A stretch of 64,000 bases of DNA from Karstenula rhodostoma CBS 690.94 (GCA_010093485.1 MU001504.1:255769-319768); one strand, 5' to 3'; positions 23,603-35,777 are shown, counted from the stretch's first letter. The notes: generated by a model not told the origin, from the sequence alone. Translations and numbers: made by a program.

Positions 23603-25726
23603 GCAAGCGACACGGGTGCTCCAGCCTCGGCCGGCCCGTCAGATCAACCCGCAAGATAGATGGTATAGTCTAGCACTGCTACCTACCGTACAACCTGCCT
23701 ACCTGCGTATCGTATCGCATGCGATGCGGCTCGGCTCACCCCATCCTACCTATCCCATGCCCCCGTCCCATCCCATTCAATAAACCAATCCACCCCATAT
23801 ACCACCCCTCGCCAATGCCGTGCCAGCGTGTCTCAGCCACGCTCTCTACCCCATCCATCGTCCATCCACACCCACCCATCGCTTCCACCCCCGCGGCCAC
23901 GTCGCCGCCGTGCCGTGGGGGCACCAGCGACACAAACCCGCGCGTGCTCGATCTTGCGGGGAAGTAAGCTCTGCAGCCCGTCCGTCGTGTAGGTATGTAC
24001 AGGGAGATGAATGAGGGAAAGGAGGTCATGTACGGGGGTGCAAAGGGGGAAAGTCAAAGTCGCACCGCAGGCGTGGCGTGGTATACCGACAACGATAACG
24101 ACAACGACAACGACAACGACGACGGTACAGTACAGTGGGCGTCTGATACTGCACTGGTCGGTTGATGCTCGCAAGGTCCTGCCTGCCTGCCTCACTTGAC
24201 TTGACTGACAGCTAGTCCTCTGAAACAACACCACCACCACCACTGCCATCCCATCTTCCTTCGCTGCTGATACGTCCATCGGTGCGTCGCGGGTGACATG
24301 TACATCTGATCTTTCCCATCGCCCACCCTCACCACGGCGATCCCTCAGGGACGCCGCTTGGCATATGCCGTGTTTTGGCCCCCTCGCAATCCAGTCCAGT
24401 CCAGTCCAGAACACAGCACGCCGCATGGCGCGTGGAGCGTGGAGCGTGGAGTGCATACCCAGCCGACGAAGCCGATGACGCGGGGAGTTTTGCATAGCGG
24501 CACTGGCGTATGGGTATGGGCTTCCGACGGAAAGGGAGCGGAGGAGGGCGCGTCGCGGGTCTAGAACGCCGCCCCGCGCCGCGCCGCGCCGTTTCCCTTT
24601 CTCTTGACTTCGCTACGCTTCGCTACGCTTCGCTTCTGAGTCGGTGCGTGGCGATATAGTAAGCGCTTTCGCTGGCTGGCTGGCTGGCTGGCTGGGTAAT
24701 GATGGATGGATGGATTGATGGCTTGCGAGCCAATAGCTCCACTATCATCTGTAGATGGAAACAAACAAACAATCAATCAATCAATCAGGCCAAAGTAGTA
24801 TCTCCCTCCATTAGCCAGCGTACGCACGTATGAACAATCATGAAAGCGTAAAGTTCGTCTCTTCGGGCCAGGCACAGCAACCGCCGGCCAGCCCGTGAAT
24901 CAGTTCGAATAAAAGTACTATGTAGCCTAAATAATATCCAATCCGATCCAACAAACCCAATCGCTGCAAAGAAAAAAACACACAGTAAACAGATAGATAG
25001 ATGAGATTATCTTCAGAGCGTGCCTTCGTTTTGTGCCTCATATACAAGCTCGCTAGCCTCGCTCCACATCGCATCGCATCGCTGTCGTAGCATACATGAA
25101 TGGTCTTCTTCGTAGCAGTCGTGTCGTGGGGGAAAGACGGGACAAAGAACACACTCGCTCGCTCGCTCGCTACGCTCTGCACCAGAGACGAAAATCAACA
25201 GACGAGATATAGGAAAACAAATTGGGAAACGCAATCCAAAAACAAGGTCCCACATGTGCCAAATTCGCTTGCTCGCTTGCTATGCCAAAAACAAAACAAA
25301 AAGTATAGGAAACAAAGGTATAGGCAAAGACGAAAGGGTCGCTCGCAGTCTTGCGACGCAGCGCCAAAGACGAAGGTATACTATAAAGCAGCGCCCGTGT
25401 CAGCGACACCGAGCCCGCGGGTAAAATGATCCGCCCAGGTGCATGCTGGAAAGCGGATAGAATGCTCGAAAGTCGACGTTGCCGTCCGAAAGTGTTCAGA
25501 AGAGCCGGGCAGAAGCCGGCGCAAAGGAAACGCGGATGACGAATGCGGAGCTCGGTGAGGAGCGTGCGGTCGACGCGAAAACAGGTCCCCGGCCTATGAT
25601 GCAGATTTGTTTGTCCCTACGGGGCCCTCCAAGCCGATGGAGGGTCGGAAGAAGCCAAGACGCTATGCTGAAAGCAGATGATGCAAGTCGTGATAAGAAA
25701 GGACATAGGGAAGGGGTGCAGGTCGT
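23603..25726. other. 2.1-kb intergenic region rich in short tandem repeats
   Basis: It holds the 3' ends of two convergent genes. Visible microsatellites are GACAAC at about 24088-24123, CCACCA near 24228, GCTTCGCTAC near 24610, GGCT at 24671-24694, GGAT at 24700-24716, AAAC/AATC at 24760-24787, and CTCG near 25150. No ORF resembles a protein. Confidence 0.65.
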
Positions 25727-27760
25727 TCAGCCGACGGTCTCAGTCTTGGCAGGCTTGCCGTCGGATGTGCTGGGCCGGGAGGCAGCGGCAGTCTCTTCGA
25801 CCATGCGCTTGAACTCCACGACGACTTCAGGTGAGATCTTGTCCCAGAGCAAGCTTCGCGTGTAGATGTCGGCGGCCGAGTCACCCTTGCTCTGCTCACG
25901 CATGGCAGCGAGAGTTGCGGCAAGGTTGCGGCGGTGAGACGGTTGCGAGCCGGGCGACAGGGGGTCGCTGAAGTCGTCGCTTGCGATGCTATACCGGGTG
26001 CGAGTGAAGTCCATAGACGTCATGCTGTTGTACTGGGCCGGGGTGATGGAGAAGGCTTGCTCGTGCTCCTGCTCTTTGCTGGTGGTCGTGAGCTGAGTGT
26101 GCAGCTGGTCGAGAGCAGATCCGGTAAGCGCATCCATGTCACCAGACTTGGCCCAAGCCATCCCGGAAGGGCCAGGTTCTACCATTGAGACACGGCTGGC
26201 GACAACACCTTGTTCGGTAACGGTGGGGGCGACACCAGCGTCTTTGAAGATGCTGTCAAGGACCTGAGTAGAAGCGGCGCGAACCTCATCCGGCATGCGC
26301 GGAATAGGCGAGGCGGCAGACCCGGAGGACTTGCTCGCAACAAACGCGCCGCAGAGGAGCAGCATGAGCAAAAGACCCGATGCGACCGGCTTCTCCTCAT
26401 CCTTGGCCCGCGGCACAACAGCGAGGGTCTGCTCCTGGGGTTGCTGACCGGGAGTCTGCTCATCGAAGTCGTTGACGAAGATGTAGTTGTCCCACTCGCT
26501 GTTGCTCATGTTGAGGTTGTCCATGTCCGAGGTGAAGTCGGTGAAGGCAGAGCTGGGCGCCATGGGTGCAGAGTTGTTCGTGGCACACTCCAGCCTCTCG
26601 GTGAGGACGGAGACCTTCTTGCGGAGCTCACCAGTCTCCAGGGTGTGGGTGCGGACGAGCTCCTCCTTGTCGAAGTGGAGCTGGTTAACAAGCTGATGCA
26701 TCTCCATCTGCTCGCGGTGCCAGTTCTCCTTTTCGGCGAGCATACGGTCATACTCAACGCGGAGGTTGTTGAAGTCGTCCTGCAGACCGCAGATCTTGTC
26801 GGACCACGTCTTCTTCTCTTCCTCAAGCTCTTCAGTGTGCTTCTTCTTCCGTTGCCGGGAATCAAGACTACGATGATGTTAGCGCATGTACACAATGGAT
26901 AATGCAGACCAAATGGTGTCCAAGACCAGATGTCCAGCGGCAGAAACCAAAAGGGGTACGTACGCGGCCTGCCTATTCCGGAGGAGTCGTTTTTGTTGCT
27001 TGAGCTCCTTGAGCTCCTGCTCGTCGGTGCAGTCGTGGATGAGTCGGTCGATGTTGAACAGATTCCGTTCCGAGGGGATGTCGAAGCGAGCGTTCTTCTT
27101 CCGGATGCCGCCGCCCCGCTGGGGCGTGAAGGAGCGGGTTGGGGAGCTGGCCCGCATACGCTTGGGCCCTGGGCGGGCGTCCATCTCTTGCTGGTTGAAG
27201 GCCATCCATTCCGAGTTGGTGTGGGGCGACAGCGGTTGCTCGGGGCCTGGCTGGGGGTAGACGGAGTTGGGCCGGATGTTGGTCTGGACGGGCAGTCCGT
27301 GGAAGGTCATCTGCTGGGGAGGCTCCGGGACGAAGGGCGGCGGAGCGGCACCAAACTCTGAGGGGGCGAAGGGGTTCAAGGGCTTCGAGGCGGTGGGGGT
27401 CTGGGATCCGGAGTGGTCCTGGACGGGCCACGACGTCTGCTGGCCGTAGCTGGCGGCCTGGTTGGGGGGCAGGCGGGCGAAGGGGTTGTTGCTCTGCTCG
27501 GTGAAGAAGGGGTTGTTTGCGTTTGTGTTGACGACGGAGCTGGTGGCGGTGCGGTCGATGAACTGGCCCTGGTGGGAGAAGTCCTCCCAGATGGAGGTGT
27601 CGGGCGAGAAGATGCCCTGTGTGCTGGTGGTGGGGGACATGAGGACGGGGGTGTCGAGGATGTGGGCGTCGTCGAAGAAGACGCTGGGTTTCCGGTCGAC
27701 GGCGCTGAGTGTGCTGGAGGGGCGATGGAAGTCCATGGCGTCGTTATTGGAGAAGTCCAT
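25727..27760 (-). CDS. bZIP transcription factor with a possible membrane segment
   Basis: Two exons (complement of 26964-27760 and 25727-26867) give 645 aa. The intron splits the basic region, and splicing creates NRQAALDSRQRKKK, the N-x7-R bZIP signature, at about residues 262-275. A long coiled-coil zipper follows to about residue 357. Residues 1-250 are disordered and rich in Pro, Asn and Gln, with NPFA repeats, as in activation domains. At about residues 427-445 lies GLLLMLLLCGAFVA, a 14-17-residue hydrophobic run flanked by charged residues. The C-terminal 200 residues are mostly polar with helical parts. The basic region (RNRQAALDSRQRKK) is closer to the CREB3/ATF6 style than to Gcn4 or Yap1. 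That similarity plus the hydrophobic run suggests a membrane-tethered factor, but this is inference. Confidence 0.85.
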
Positions 27761-30700
27761 GGCGGACTAGCGACTCTTGTAGCAAAGTACCGGTGTGGGA
27801 GCGGGACTGGCGGTGTGGGCAGCCTGTTTCGGCAATCGCGATCTCCAAGCGGCGGACAAGGGCCAAAAAGCGGCGATTGCGCAGCGGGTGCTGGTCGCGG
27901 CGGCGGGTAGTACCACGGGGGCGTGGTGGTGCGAGAGCGAGTGTCTGCGCGCAGTGCCGGGCTGGGGCAGCGGGTGCAGGGCGAGGTGAGGCGAGGTGAG
28001 GTGAGGTGAGGGAGGGAGTGCGAGTCTGTGGTGGGGAGCGAGAGCAGCTAGCCGGGCGGCGGGCTGGGCCTGCTGATAAGTGATCCGGGCTGGCTGGCGG
28101 GTGCAGTGGGTGCCGTGGGTGCAGTGGGGGGGGTTTAACCCGCCGGGGGTGCCTTTAGCGGCGCTGGCCAGTGGCCGTGCATGTCGCCTTGACTTCGCAC
28201 TTCGGTGGGATGCAGCGAAACACCAGCGAGCCCTGCCATTCGACGCCCCGGGCAGGTCGGGTATGCCTGCATCACGACAGCATCCTCGCCCTCGTTGACT
28301 GGCTGTACGCTGCCCTCGCGCGGCCAGGGCGCTGCTCAGTGCTGCGAGAGACGCCCCATCACCCACCACCCCCCATGCAGCCAGCCATCGCTCCTCCACC
28401 CGTCCAGCCTGTTTGCCTGCCTCTGATGGCGCTGCATCGCCGCCATCGCCGCCGTTTGTCGCCCTCCTGGCACGCCGCTGTCACCATCGTGTGCGCATTC
28501 ACACGCTACACATTCACTGCCGCACCGCGCCGGGCTAGCAGCCTGCCGAGTCTGGTACGACAGCCGCGCGCCCGCCGCCCGTACCGTACCGTACCAGTCC
28601 ATGTATTCCCATCCTATCCTGTATCGTCGATACTACTGCGTAGATAGCACCACACGCTTGCGCGGGCCGGCCCTTCTTGCGACATTCCCCCGCCCTGATT
28701 CGTCCGTGCCCGCCCAGGCCTCCCTCCGTCGCCGAAAACTCTGAAGCCAGCCTCGCGACTGGATTCCGCGCATGGCGCCGTAAACGTGGTGGAGAGTCGC
28801 CCATCGTGAAGCGTGCTGAAGCGTGCTGCTGTGTCCGTCAGGAGACGCTCCCCGGGTCTGCTGAGGGATGCTCCCCCCCGCCGCCTCAACACCATTCGAG
28901 CCTCCTGCTGCCTCGCCCTCATGCATCCCTTCTCCGGACGTCAGCCGACGCTGTTCCAACTTCCCACTTTCCCCGACCACGCCTGTCCTGTCTGGCTGGC
29001 CTCTCTCGTCGCTTTCCATGGTGTCATCTGCCAACTTCCGCGAGCACGAGTCATCTCACCGCTTCTCGCCGCTGCGCAGGGAAGCCTGCTTTGGCTCCCC
29101 TCACCCCTTCTGTGCCCGTTTTCATTTTCGTGAGGAGGCCCTGGTGTAAGGTACCAAGCACCACCATCTCCATGCGGCTGGTGCAGGCCCGCCTGGAGGC
29201 GATCCGACGCAAACACTGCAGCCACTGTGCAATCGTTCTGTCCCACAACTGACGCTCTATCCGGAGCTCACGTCCCAGGCAGACGGTATTGCAACATGCT
29301 TTCCCCCTCCGCGCAGCGCTACCTGGTCCCCTAATTCCCTTCAATCTGCGTTTCCTTTCGGCCCTTCGCAAGTGCAATGGTTTGCACCTGGCCCCGCCTG
29401 ACACCCGTTAAACGGTAGTCAGAAACCTGACAAGCAAAGAGCCGCTTTTCGCTCGCCAATGATTTTTCTTTCCGTCTATAGAGGCTGCTTTTCCTGTTTG
29501 CAGCCGCTATCCGCACTGGTGTAACGAGTAGTAGGGCGACTAAGACAATCCATCCCTAACCAATGCGTTACGCCAGAGATGGGGTCATTTGAGCATCAGC
29601 TACGACGCCATGGTCCCTCTTGGAGCATCAGAGGCGGCGCCGTAACGCTCAAAGTGAGTGCACAGCCGCTGTTAGAGCCCCGCGTGCGAAGCGCTGCTCG
29701 CTCTGCATCAGCACCAGCATCAGATCGCCCATTGCTTGTTGATCCTCTGCGCGCGTACGCGTACAGACAATATATTGCCGGGATTATCGTCGGAGCTAGA
29801 GCTGAAGATGCCTCAGTCCACTCAGTCGGCTCCATGCTTCTTGGTCGACAGAAACCGAGACACCAGCGACTTTGGCCGAGCGCCCCTTCACCGATCCGAA
29901 GGCAATCACCCAGTCTTCATGCGCCGCAGGGCATTGAGGCCCAACGTGCGAGGCGAGAAGTTGCAAAGCTTCCATTTTCAGCGCTACAAGTGTGGCTGCC
30001 CACAAAGGTGAGGCTGTAGTGTGAATGGCTCGCTTCGTGGTCCCATCCTCTCGCAGCGCCCTCCTGCACCGCGCTTCGACTTGCTGCACGTTCGCGTGGT
30101 AGCATGCGGCTTCGACCACTAAGGCCGCCCGAACGAGCTGTCATGTTGTTGGATGCTATCGTAGAGAAAAACTCCTCGGCTTGGCAATCCCGTACACGTT
30201 GTGTTTTTCTTCAAGATGACTCACTACACTGCGAAGGAAATTGTCCACGGCCTAAACTTGGAGCCCCCCGGCAAGCTTCCGACGGGCGCTTACCGTCATC
30301 GCTCCTGCCTTCCACTTCTATTCTCACACGCCGGTGGATCCTACGTTTCAGACCGGATGTCCGGCGCGCGATCCAATTGATTCTTGCGCCGGACGCTACG
30401 CTTAGACCTTTGTTTATGGTCCGAGCAACGAGTCAACATTCGACACAACATCGCTGGATTCGCGGATCCATTGTGCGGTGAGCGATAGTCAACCATCAAT
30501 GGCATGTTTTCTCGCAACGATCAATTGCTCAGACATGTGAAGAATAGTAATGAGAGATAGTCTGTCCGGCGTCAAGCCCCTTGCGGCGTGTTTGAGACAA
30601 CGGTATGTATGCATGAGACGACATGCGTCTACCGCGGCTTGCCAAAGCGCGCGAAGAGTCAACACTCGACTTGCGTCTACAATGGGGCCGCCGACGGAAG

Positions 30701-31225
30701 CGTAAGCAGCGTGCCGTGCCTTGTCTCGTACGACCAGCTGGCGGAGTTGCCTCATGGCAATGGGCATGCTGGACCCCTTTGGGAAGCCGTGACCTCCCCA
30801 AGCGCACGTAGCCGCATGGCAGTGGACGGACGCTTGTATCTCTCAAACTACCGAGGCGATATGGCTCTGGCGACCGTGTCGAGCTGCCTTATCTTCGGTA
30901 GCATCAGGGACATTAGTAAAGAATAGACGAGACACCCAAGATAGACGTGAGAGATGCGCTGTGCAGACATTTGTCAGATTGATTGTCAACATGATGGCCC
31001 AGACACCATTAGGGTGACAGCGATGCCGAGTGCTGGCGCTTGCCATTCCTTTGCGCGGAGTCATATCGTTCAAGGCTCCTCCGGGTGTTGGAGAGATGGG
31101 ACCGGGACGTTTGGCTAGCTCTTGTACAGCGACCTCCTTTCCCCTCGGTATCTGTTCGAACGCTGTCGGCGGTCCATCTACCGTACGACTTTTTGAATAT
31201 GAAAGAAACTTCTCGGGGTATATAC
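27761..31225. other. 3.5-kb intergenic region, no convincing gene
   Basis: This is the long upstream region of the bZIP gene and the 3' flank of PRP4. It contains simple repeats (GAGGTG near 27981-28010, GTACC near 28580) and one copy of a dispersed repeat at 30624-30668. Open frames up to 210 codons exist because GC content is high, but their composition (Arg, Pro, Ser and Cys without domains) is that of non-coding DNA. Confidence 0.55.
30624..30668 (+). repeat. Dispersed repeat, copy A
   Basis: The segment with core AAAGCGCGCGAAGAGTCAAC, preceded by CCGCGGCT, matches the reverse complement of 47048-47097 with only a few substitutions over about 45 bp. A weaker partial match (GAGTCAACATTCGAC) lies at about 30430. 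The origin is unknown; a transposon relic is the simplest explanation. Confidence 0.65.
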
Positions 31226-32905
31226 TCATATTCCTTCGTTGTCATCTCTCGCCCACAGCTTCACCGTGCGATCCTTTCCGCCGCTGACGATCCAATCCGC
31301 GTTGCTGGTGACGTCGGTGCTGAATACTGCCTGTGAGTGGCCTTGCAGTGTCCTGCAATGCGCCCAGTCGTCGGCTGAGAAGATCTGAATATTCTTATCG
31401 AATCCAGAGGAAATGACAAAGGTAGAAGCCTTCTTCGGGACCAACTCTCCATCACCATTATCTTGCAATGGTACACCGTCCAGAGGACCGTCGGTACCCT
31501 TATACCATCTTAAATCAGTAACACCGCCGGTATTCGCGGCAATGGCATTGGTTTCTCGCATGGCTCGTACATCCCAACACCTCATAAACCCGTCTCCTGA
31601 ACCTGACAGAAGTCGATGCCCGTCTGTGCTCCAGTCGAGACCGTATATGGGCTTGATGTGACTCTCCATCAGGAAGATGACACGCCCGCTTCGGACATCC
31701 CACACCCTACCAATACTGTCCAGCCCACCACTTGCGACGAGTGAACCGTCCTGATTGAAGCTGACCGTATAGACCTCCTTGGAATGACCTTCTTGAATGA
31801 GCACTTCCTGTCCAGTGTTCACGTCCCAAAGGCGCCAGGTGGTGTCGTCGGAAGCGGACGCAAGATAGCGACCTGACGGGTGGAATGCCACCCGACACAC
31901 TCGGTCGGCATGGCCTTCCAGAGTTCGCAATGGCTTGTCGTCATCGAGCGACCAAAGCTGGACCTTTCCACCCGCTCCACCTGACGCGAAGTTGGCGCTT
32001 GACGAGGAGACAACCGAGCCGGGCAGAGTGGCGCCTGGAACCCAGTCTATACCCGTGGTTCGCTCGGTATGGCCACCCCGGTACGCTTTCTTTTGCTCCA
32101 GGCTGGGCACTTCAAGCAGCCGAACCTGCCCTCCCCAATTTCCATATGCGACGTACTGGCCGTTGGGAGAGAATCGCACGATACTGACAGGTCGGTCTGA
32201 CGTCTGCGAGCCGTACAGCTCAAATCCTTTTAGCCGGTCCTTGATCTTATTGCGAAAATCGATGTGCGTCTTGAGCGGGATGGTTGACTCGCGCCGCTGA
32301 AAAGCAACTCGTTCTTTTGCGCGCGGTAGCGAGTATTTGGCCATGTCTCTCCGCACGTCCAGCAGCAGCGCAGTGCCCTGAGTGTAGAACTCTTCGTCGC
32401 CCTCTCCCGGCGCCTCATCCGCCTCTTGCATCTGGATGTCCACATCTTCGCCTCCGGCCTCCTGTTGCTCAAACAATATGGCTCGTAGTCGGTCGCGGCG
32501 CTCTGAAGAGCCTTCGCCGAAGAGAGTGATGGGCTCGCCCAGTGAGCGGAGTTTCAGCTTGATGTCGCGATCGGAAGTTGGGACGAGGATTTGCTGCGCG
32601 CGCTTCTTGCGCTCAAACTGGCCCAGAATGTCGGATGCTCGCTCGTTCCCGCCTCCAGGTGTGTCCGATGGCATAAAATGGTTGCGGTCGATGGGCACAT
32701 TGGCCAGATCGATGCCCTCCATGGGCACATCCTGTATCATCCCCCATCTGTCAGCTTTAGCCTTGCCATTCGCAATTGATATGAAGAAGGAGCTCGCGCG
32801 ACTGCAACTGCCGCTTGGCGCATGGGGGAATGGTGTATGAAAGGATGCAGTGCTTACCTCAGCGTCTTCTTCCACGTACGCCTGCCGCGACGGGTGTATG
32901 TTCAT
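31226..32905 (-). CDS. PRP4: U4/U6 snRNP protein Prp4 (WD40)
   Basis: Two exons (complement of 32858-32905 and 31226-32731) give 517 aa. The 126-nt intron (donor GTAAGC, branch GCTGAC, acceptor ATACAG) is a multiple of three and has no in-frame stop, so the frame is also open when it is kept. Splicing joins YVEEDAE to DVPMEGIDL. An SFM (splicing-factor motif) domain follows near residues 60-110 with the hallmark LRSLGEPITLFGE, then a charged linker and about seven WD40 repeats ending in VSGGKDRTVKLWARD. Prp4 (human PRPF4) is a core component of the U4/U6 di-snRNP and tri-snRNP. It is divergent from PTC7. Confidence 0.95.
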   Translation of the reverse strand: MNIHPSRQAYVEEDAEVSTASFHTPFPHAPSGSCSRASSFFISIANGKAKADRWGMIQDVPMEGIDLANVPIDRNHFMPSDTPGGGNERASDILGQFERKKRAQQILVPTSDRDIKLKLRSLGEPITLFGEGSSERRDRLRAILFEQQEAGGEDVDIQMQEADEAPGEGDEEFYTQGTALLLDVRRDMAKYSLPRAKERVAFQRRESTIPLKTHIDFRNKIKDRLKGFELYGSQTSDRPVSIVRFSPNGQYVAYGNWGGQVRLLEVPSLEQKKAYRGGHTERTTGIDWVPGATLPGSVVSSSSANFASGGAGGKVQLWSLDDDKPLRTLEGHADRVCRVAFHPSGRYLASASDDTTWRLWDVNTGQEVLIQEGHSKEVYTVSFNQDGSLVASGGLDSIGRVWDVRSGRVIFLMESHIKPIYGLDWSTDGHRLLSGSGDGFMRCWDVRAMRETNAIAANTGGVTDLRWYKGTDGPLDGVPLQDNGDGELVPKKASTFVISSGFDKNIQIFSADDWAHCRTLQGHSQAVFSTDVTSNADWIVSGGKDRTVKLWARDDNEGI

Positions 32906-33357
32906 CTTGACGGGGCTCTCCGGTGAGTGGCGAGGTGATTGTGGAGGCTACGTCGTGGGGTTAGAGCTGCAATGCACTTGCCAAAAGTTCCTAGCGGGCC
33001 GGAGTTTCCCCGATAGGGCTGCGTGAAACATGCGATGTGCGATATGTACTTACAAGGGCCGGAAGGCGAGAAGTGCCAGGTAGCGGATCTGACGTGGGCC
33101 GGGAGGCCACACTACTGCATTCGAGCCTCTCTCTGTGTTCGGCCCGCTGTTGTGCAAAGCATGCTGGATATCTTCATCGCAATTGTAAGTCAACCCACGC
33201 ACAGCGGTCACTAGCCGCATGACGCCAGTGCTCCCTGCGAAAAAGTAGTCCCTTTCACGATCCGCAAAGATACATTGCTATGCCCGCCCCTACCGGCTCA
33301 TCCTACTTGCACCTCAATCGCATACTGACCACCCGACTCTAGGCTTGGGCTGCGGCC
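32906..33357. promoter_or_regulatory. Divergent promoter region of PRP4 and PTC7
   Basis: 452 bp separate the two start codons. No clear TATA box or other defined site was recognised. Confidence 0.5.
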
Positions 33358-34662
33358 ATGTCATCTGCGATAGCCGGCGCTGCGGGTCTTCCATTGCGTG
33401 CCTCGCGTCAAGCCGCATCAGCGCGTCTGTTCCTCCTTTGCGTCTCGACTTCGTCACTTATAGCACCGACACACGCTCAACGGAGCTATTCATCGCACAC
33501 GAATCGCTCCCCCTCGCTATATGCACCACAAACATGTCCATTGAACCGCGATTCCTCGCCTGCCACGATTGGACTGCGCTCGTTTCACTCCTCGCCGCAT
33601 AATTGGCAAAGCACGCCGCAGTTTACATACCATGTCGCCTCGTCGTACGCGGCCAAACAAGACAGGTTCAACGCCAACAAAAACATCTACACAAGCGACA
33701 TCTACGATCCCAGCAAGATCGAGGTGACCGCCCTCAGGCAGTGCAAAATCGCAAGGGCAAGGCGCTCCCGTGCGAAGAGTGGACAGGATGCTTTCTTTTT
33801 CAGCCAGATCGGAACCTCAAAGAGCACCGCATTTGGTGTAGCAGACGGGGTGGGCGGCTGGATGGAGTCGGGCATCGATCCTGCCGACTTCTCCCACGGC
33901 CTATGCGAGTACATGGCGTGCGCAGCGCGCACATGGGTACCTAGATCGAAGAGCTCTTCCACTCTGCACCCGCAGGCTCTGCTCCAGGTCGGCTACGATC
34001 ATGTCATAGACGACGATGGCATCGTCGGAGGTGGGAGCACCGCATGTCTGGCTGTCGCAGAGCCGGACGGCCATGTCGAAGTGGCCAATCTCGGAGACTC
34101 TGGCTTCATGCACTTGGGTCTGAATGCCGTACGACATTTTACAGAACCGCAGACGCACGGCTTCAACACGCCGTATCAGTTGTCCAAGACCCCGCAGCGC
34201 ATGCTCGTGCAAATGGCTGTGTTTGGCGGGCCTAGCACGCTGTCAGACCTTCCCAAGGTGGCGAGTGTAACGAACCACCGTGTGCGCCACGGAGACGTGC
34301 TCGTCTTCGCCACGGATGGGGTCTGGGATAATCTTAGCCCTCAGGACGTGCTTGGTATAGTTAGCCGCAACATGGTGGATATTGGGGCGTGGGTGGAAAA
34401 TGATGGTGCTATCGAAGTTGGAAGTGAGCTGCGTGCCCTGGCGCAGGCGGGCAAAGAAAGCAAAGCAGATGCCACGTCATTGCAAGCGAGATTGGCCATT
34501 GCCATCGCGAAAGAAGCAAAAGAGACGGGCTTGAACCAGCGACGAGATGGCCCCTTCGCGAAAGAGGTGCAGAAACACTTCCCAGGCGAGGCATGGCACG
34601 GTGGAAAGCCGGACGATATCGCCGCGTTGGTCGCATTGGTTGTGGAAGAGCCGCAAGAGTAA
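33358..34662 (+). CDS. PTC7: Mitochondrial PP2C-type phosphatase, Ptc7/Azr1-like
   Basis: A single exon encodes 434 aa. The N-terminal 80 residues are rich in Ala, Arg and Ser with few acidic residues and end in RSFHSSPH, a typical fungal mitochondrial presequence. The catalytic domain shows the PPM motifs in order: SGQDAFFFSQ (about 141-150), FGVADGVGGWMESG (about 159-172), VANLGDSGFMHL, FATDGVWDNLSPQD and a final KPDDIAALVALV with the metal-binding Asp. Known role of the family: a Mn2+/Mg2+-dependent Ser/Thr phosphatase of the matrix that in yeast activates Coq7 in ubiquinone synthesis. Length and motif order fit Ptc7. Confidence 0.9.
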   Translation: MSSAIAGAAGLPLRASRQAASARLFLLCVSTSSLIAPTHAQRSYSSHTNRSPSLYAPQTCPLNRDSSPATIGLRSFHSSPHNWQSTPQFTYHVASSYAAKQDRFNANKNIYTSDIYDPSKIEVTALRQCKIARARRSRAKSGQDAFFFSQIGTSKSTAFGVADGVGGWMESGIDPADFSHGLCEYMACAARTWVPRSKSSSTLHPQALLQVGYDHVIDDDGIVGGGSTACLAVAEPDGHVEVANLGDSGFMHLGLNAVRHFTEPQTHGFNTPYQLSKTPQRMLVQMAVFGGPSTLSDLPKVASVTNHRVRHGDVLVFATDGVWDNLSPQDVLGIVSRNMVDIGAWVENDGAIEVGSELRALAQAGKESKADATSLQARLAIAIAKEAKETGLNQRRDGPFAKEVQKHFPGEAWHGGKPDDIAALVALVVEEPQE

Positions 34663-35777
34663 GAGAGGAGATTCATATATGGGATCGCAAGAGTCACGCA
34701 TTGTACGCATATTGTGAAGTTGGTTGCATGGGTCGGCGTTAAGAGAACAGTCACGATTCGCCCACGGCACGCGGTAGTATCGTCATCTTTCGGAGGTACC
34801 TTGATATCATGTAGGTGGCCGAGTTTTCTTGTATATTACAGTTCGATTCTATGAAGGTTCAGCAGCTGTCTTGATTTCGGTCTTGCGCAGTCCCGTTCTA
34901 GTCTTGGCTCACCGTGATAGTTCCAGTATTTATGTAGTCCTCTAACCTTCGGAGTGACGTGAAAAAGTAAGACGACAATTAGGTGTCTGACCTTGGCCAG
35001 TTTCGTCGGATGCTTGATCGGCTCGCATATGTGATATTCACAGTAGCAACCTGTAATCGATAAGCTCATAGAGTTAGGAAAGTGGCATCTGACCTCCTTG
35101 ACCCACGACGTCCTGCATATTCTGCGCTGCCCATACTACTATCTTCACCCACGTTCATTTCACCTGCACCAAAACCTTCTTGACACGTCGCTCCGGCTTT
35201 CGTTGTAATGTTCGCGATTGGTCTCTCAAATGAGGGGTTACCTGCACCTACAAGGTATCCAGCCTCGTTGGAATGTTCAGCTACAAGTCTGAGATACATT
35301 CTCCGTCTATCCAAGAATGAAAGCAGTTCAAGACCTTTTTGTCAGTTTGAATCCTCGTATGTAAGCAGATATCACTGAGACGCCGAAGAGCTGTCGCAAT
35401 GCTGCACCCGAACCAAGGTTAAAGACGTACCGGTACCTGGTCTCGTTTTCGGTTGCTTTTGCAATTTTGTCAAATCAACATTGACGTCTCACTCCTTCCG
35501 ATAAGATGCACCCTGCGCAATGGAACGGCTTGCTATTCGTCATCGCTGGGCTAAATCCGAACACAGTGGGCCTGTGTAACAGCACAAACAACATAAGTCG
35601 GAAATGTTCAGCCTGACGCGCTTGTCCTCTGCTTCATCTCACTTTGTACCAGCCGGCTCCTTCGTATAACACTCACAACTCTCCGCACGTCGAACTTGTT
35701 CTCAATAGTTGCAAACCGCGAACTGACATTTTGCGATTTTGTAGAAGAATACACGCAATCGAATTTCGAATCGTATC
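34663..35777. other. Intergenic, no gene seen
   Basis: This 1.1-kb stretch lies between PTC7 and the dynamin-like gene. Short frames on the minus strand lack protein-like composition and splice support. Confidence 0.55.

Noticed and set aside
28677..29252. 191-codon forward ORF upstream of the bZIP gene
   Set aside because: The composition is Ser/Pro/Arg/Cys-rich with no domain, and similar long frames overlap it on both strands, as expected in GC-rich non-coding DNA.
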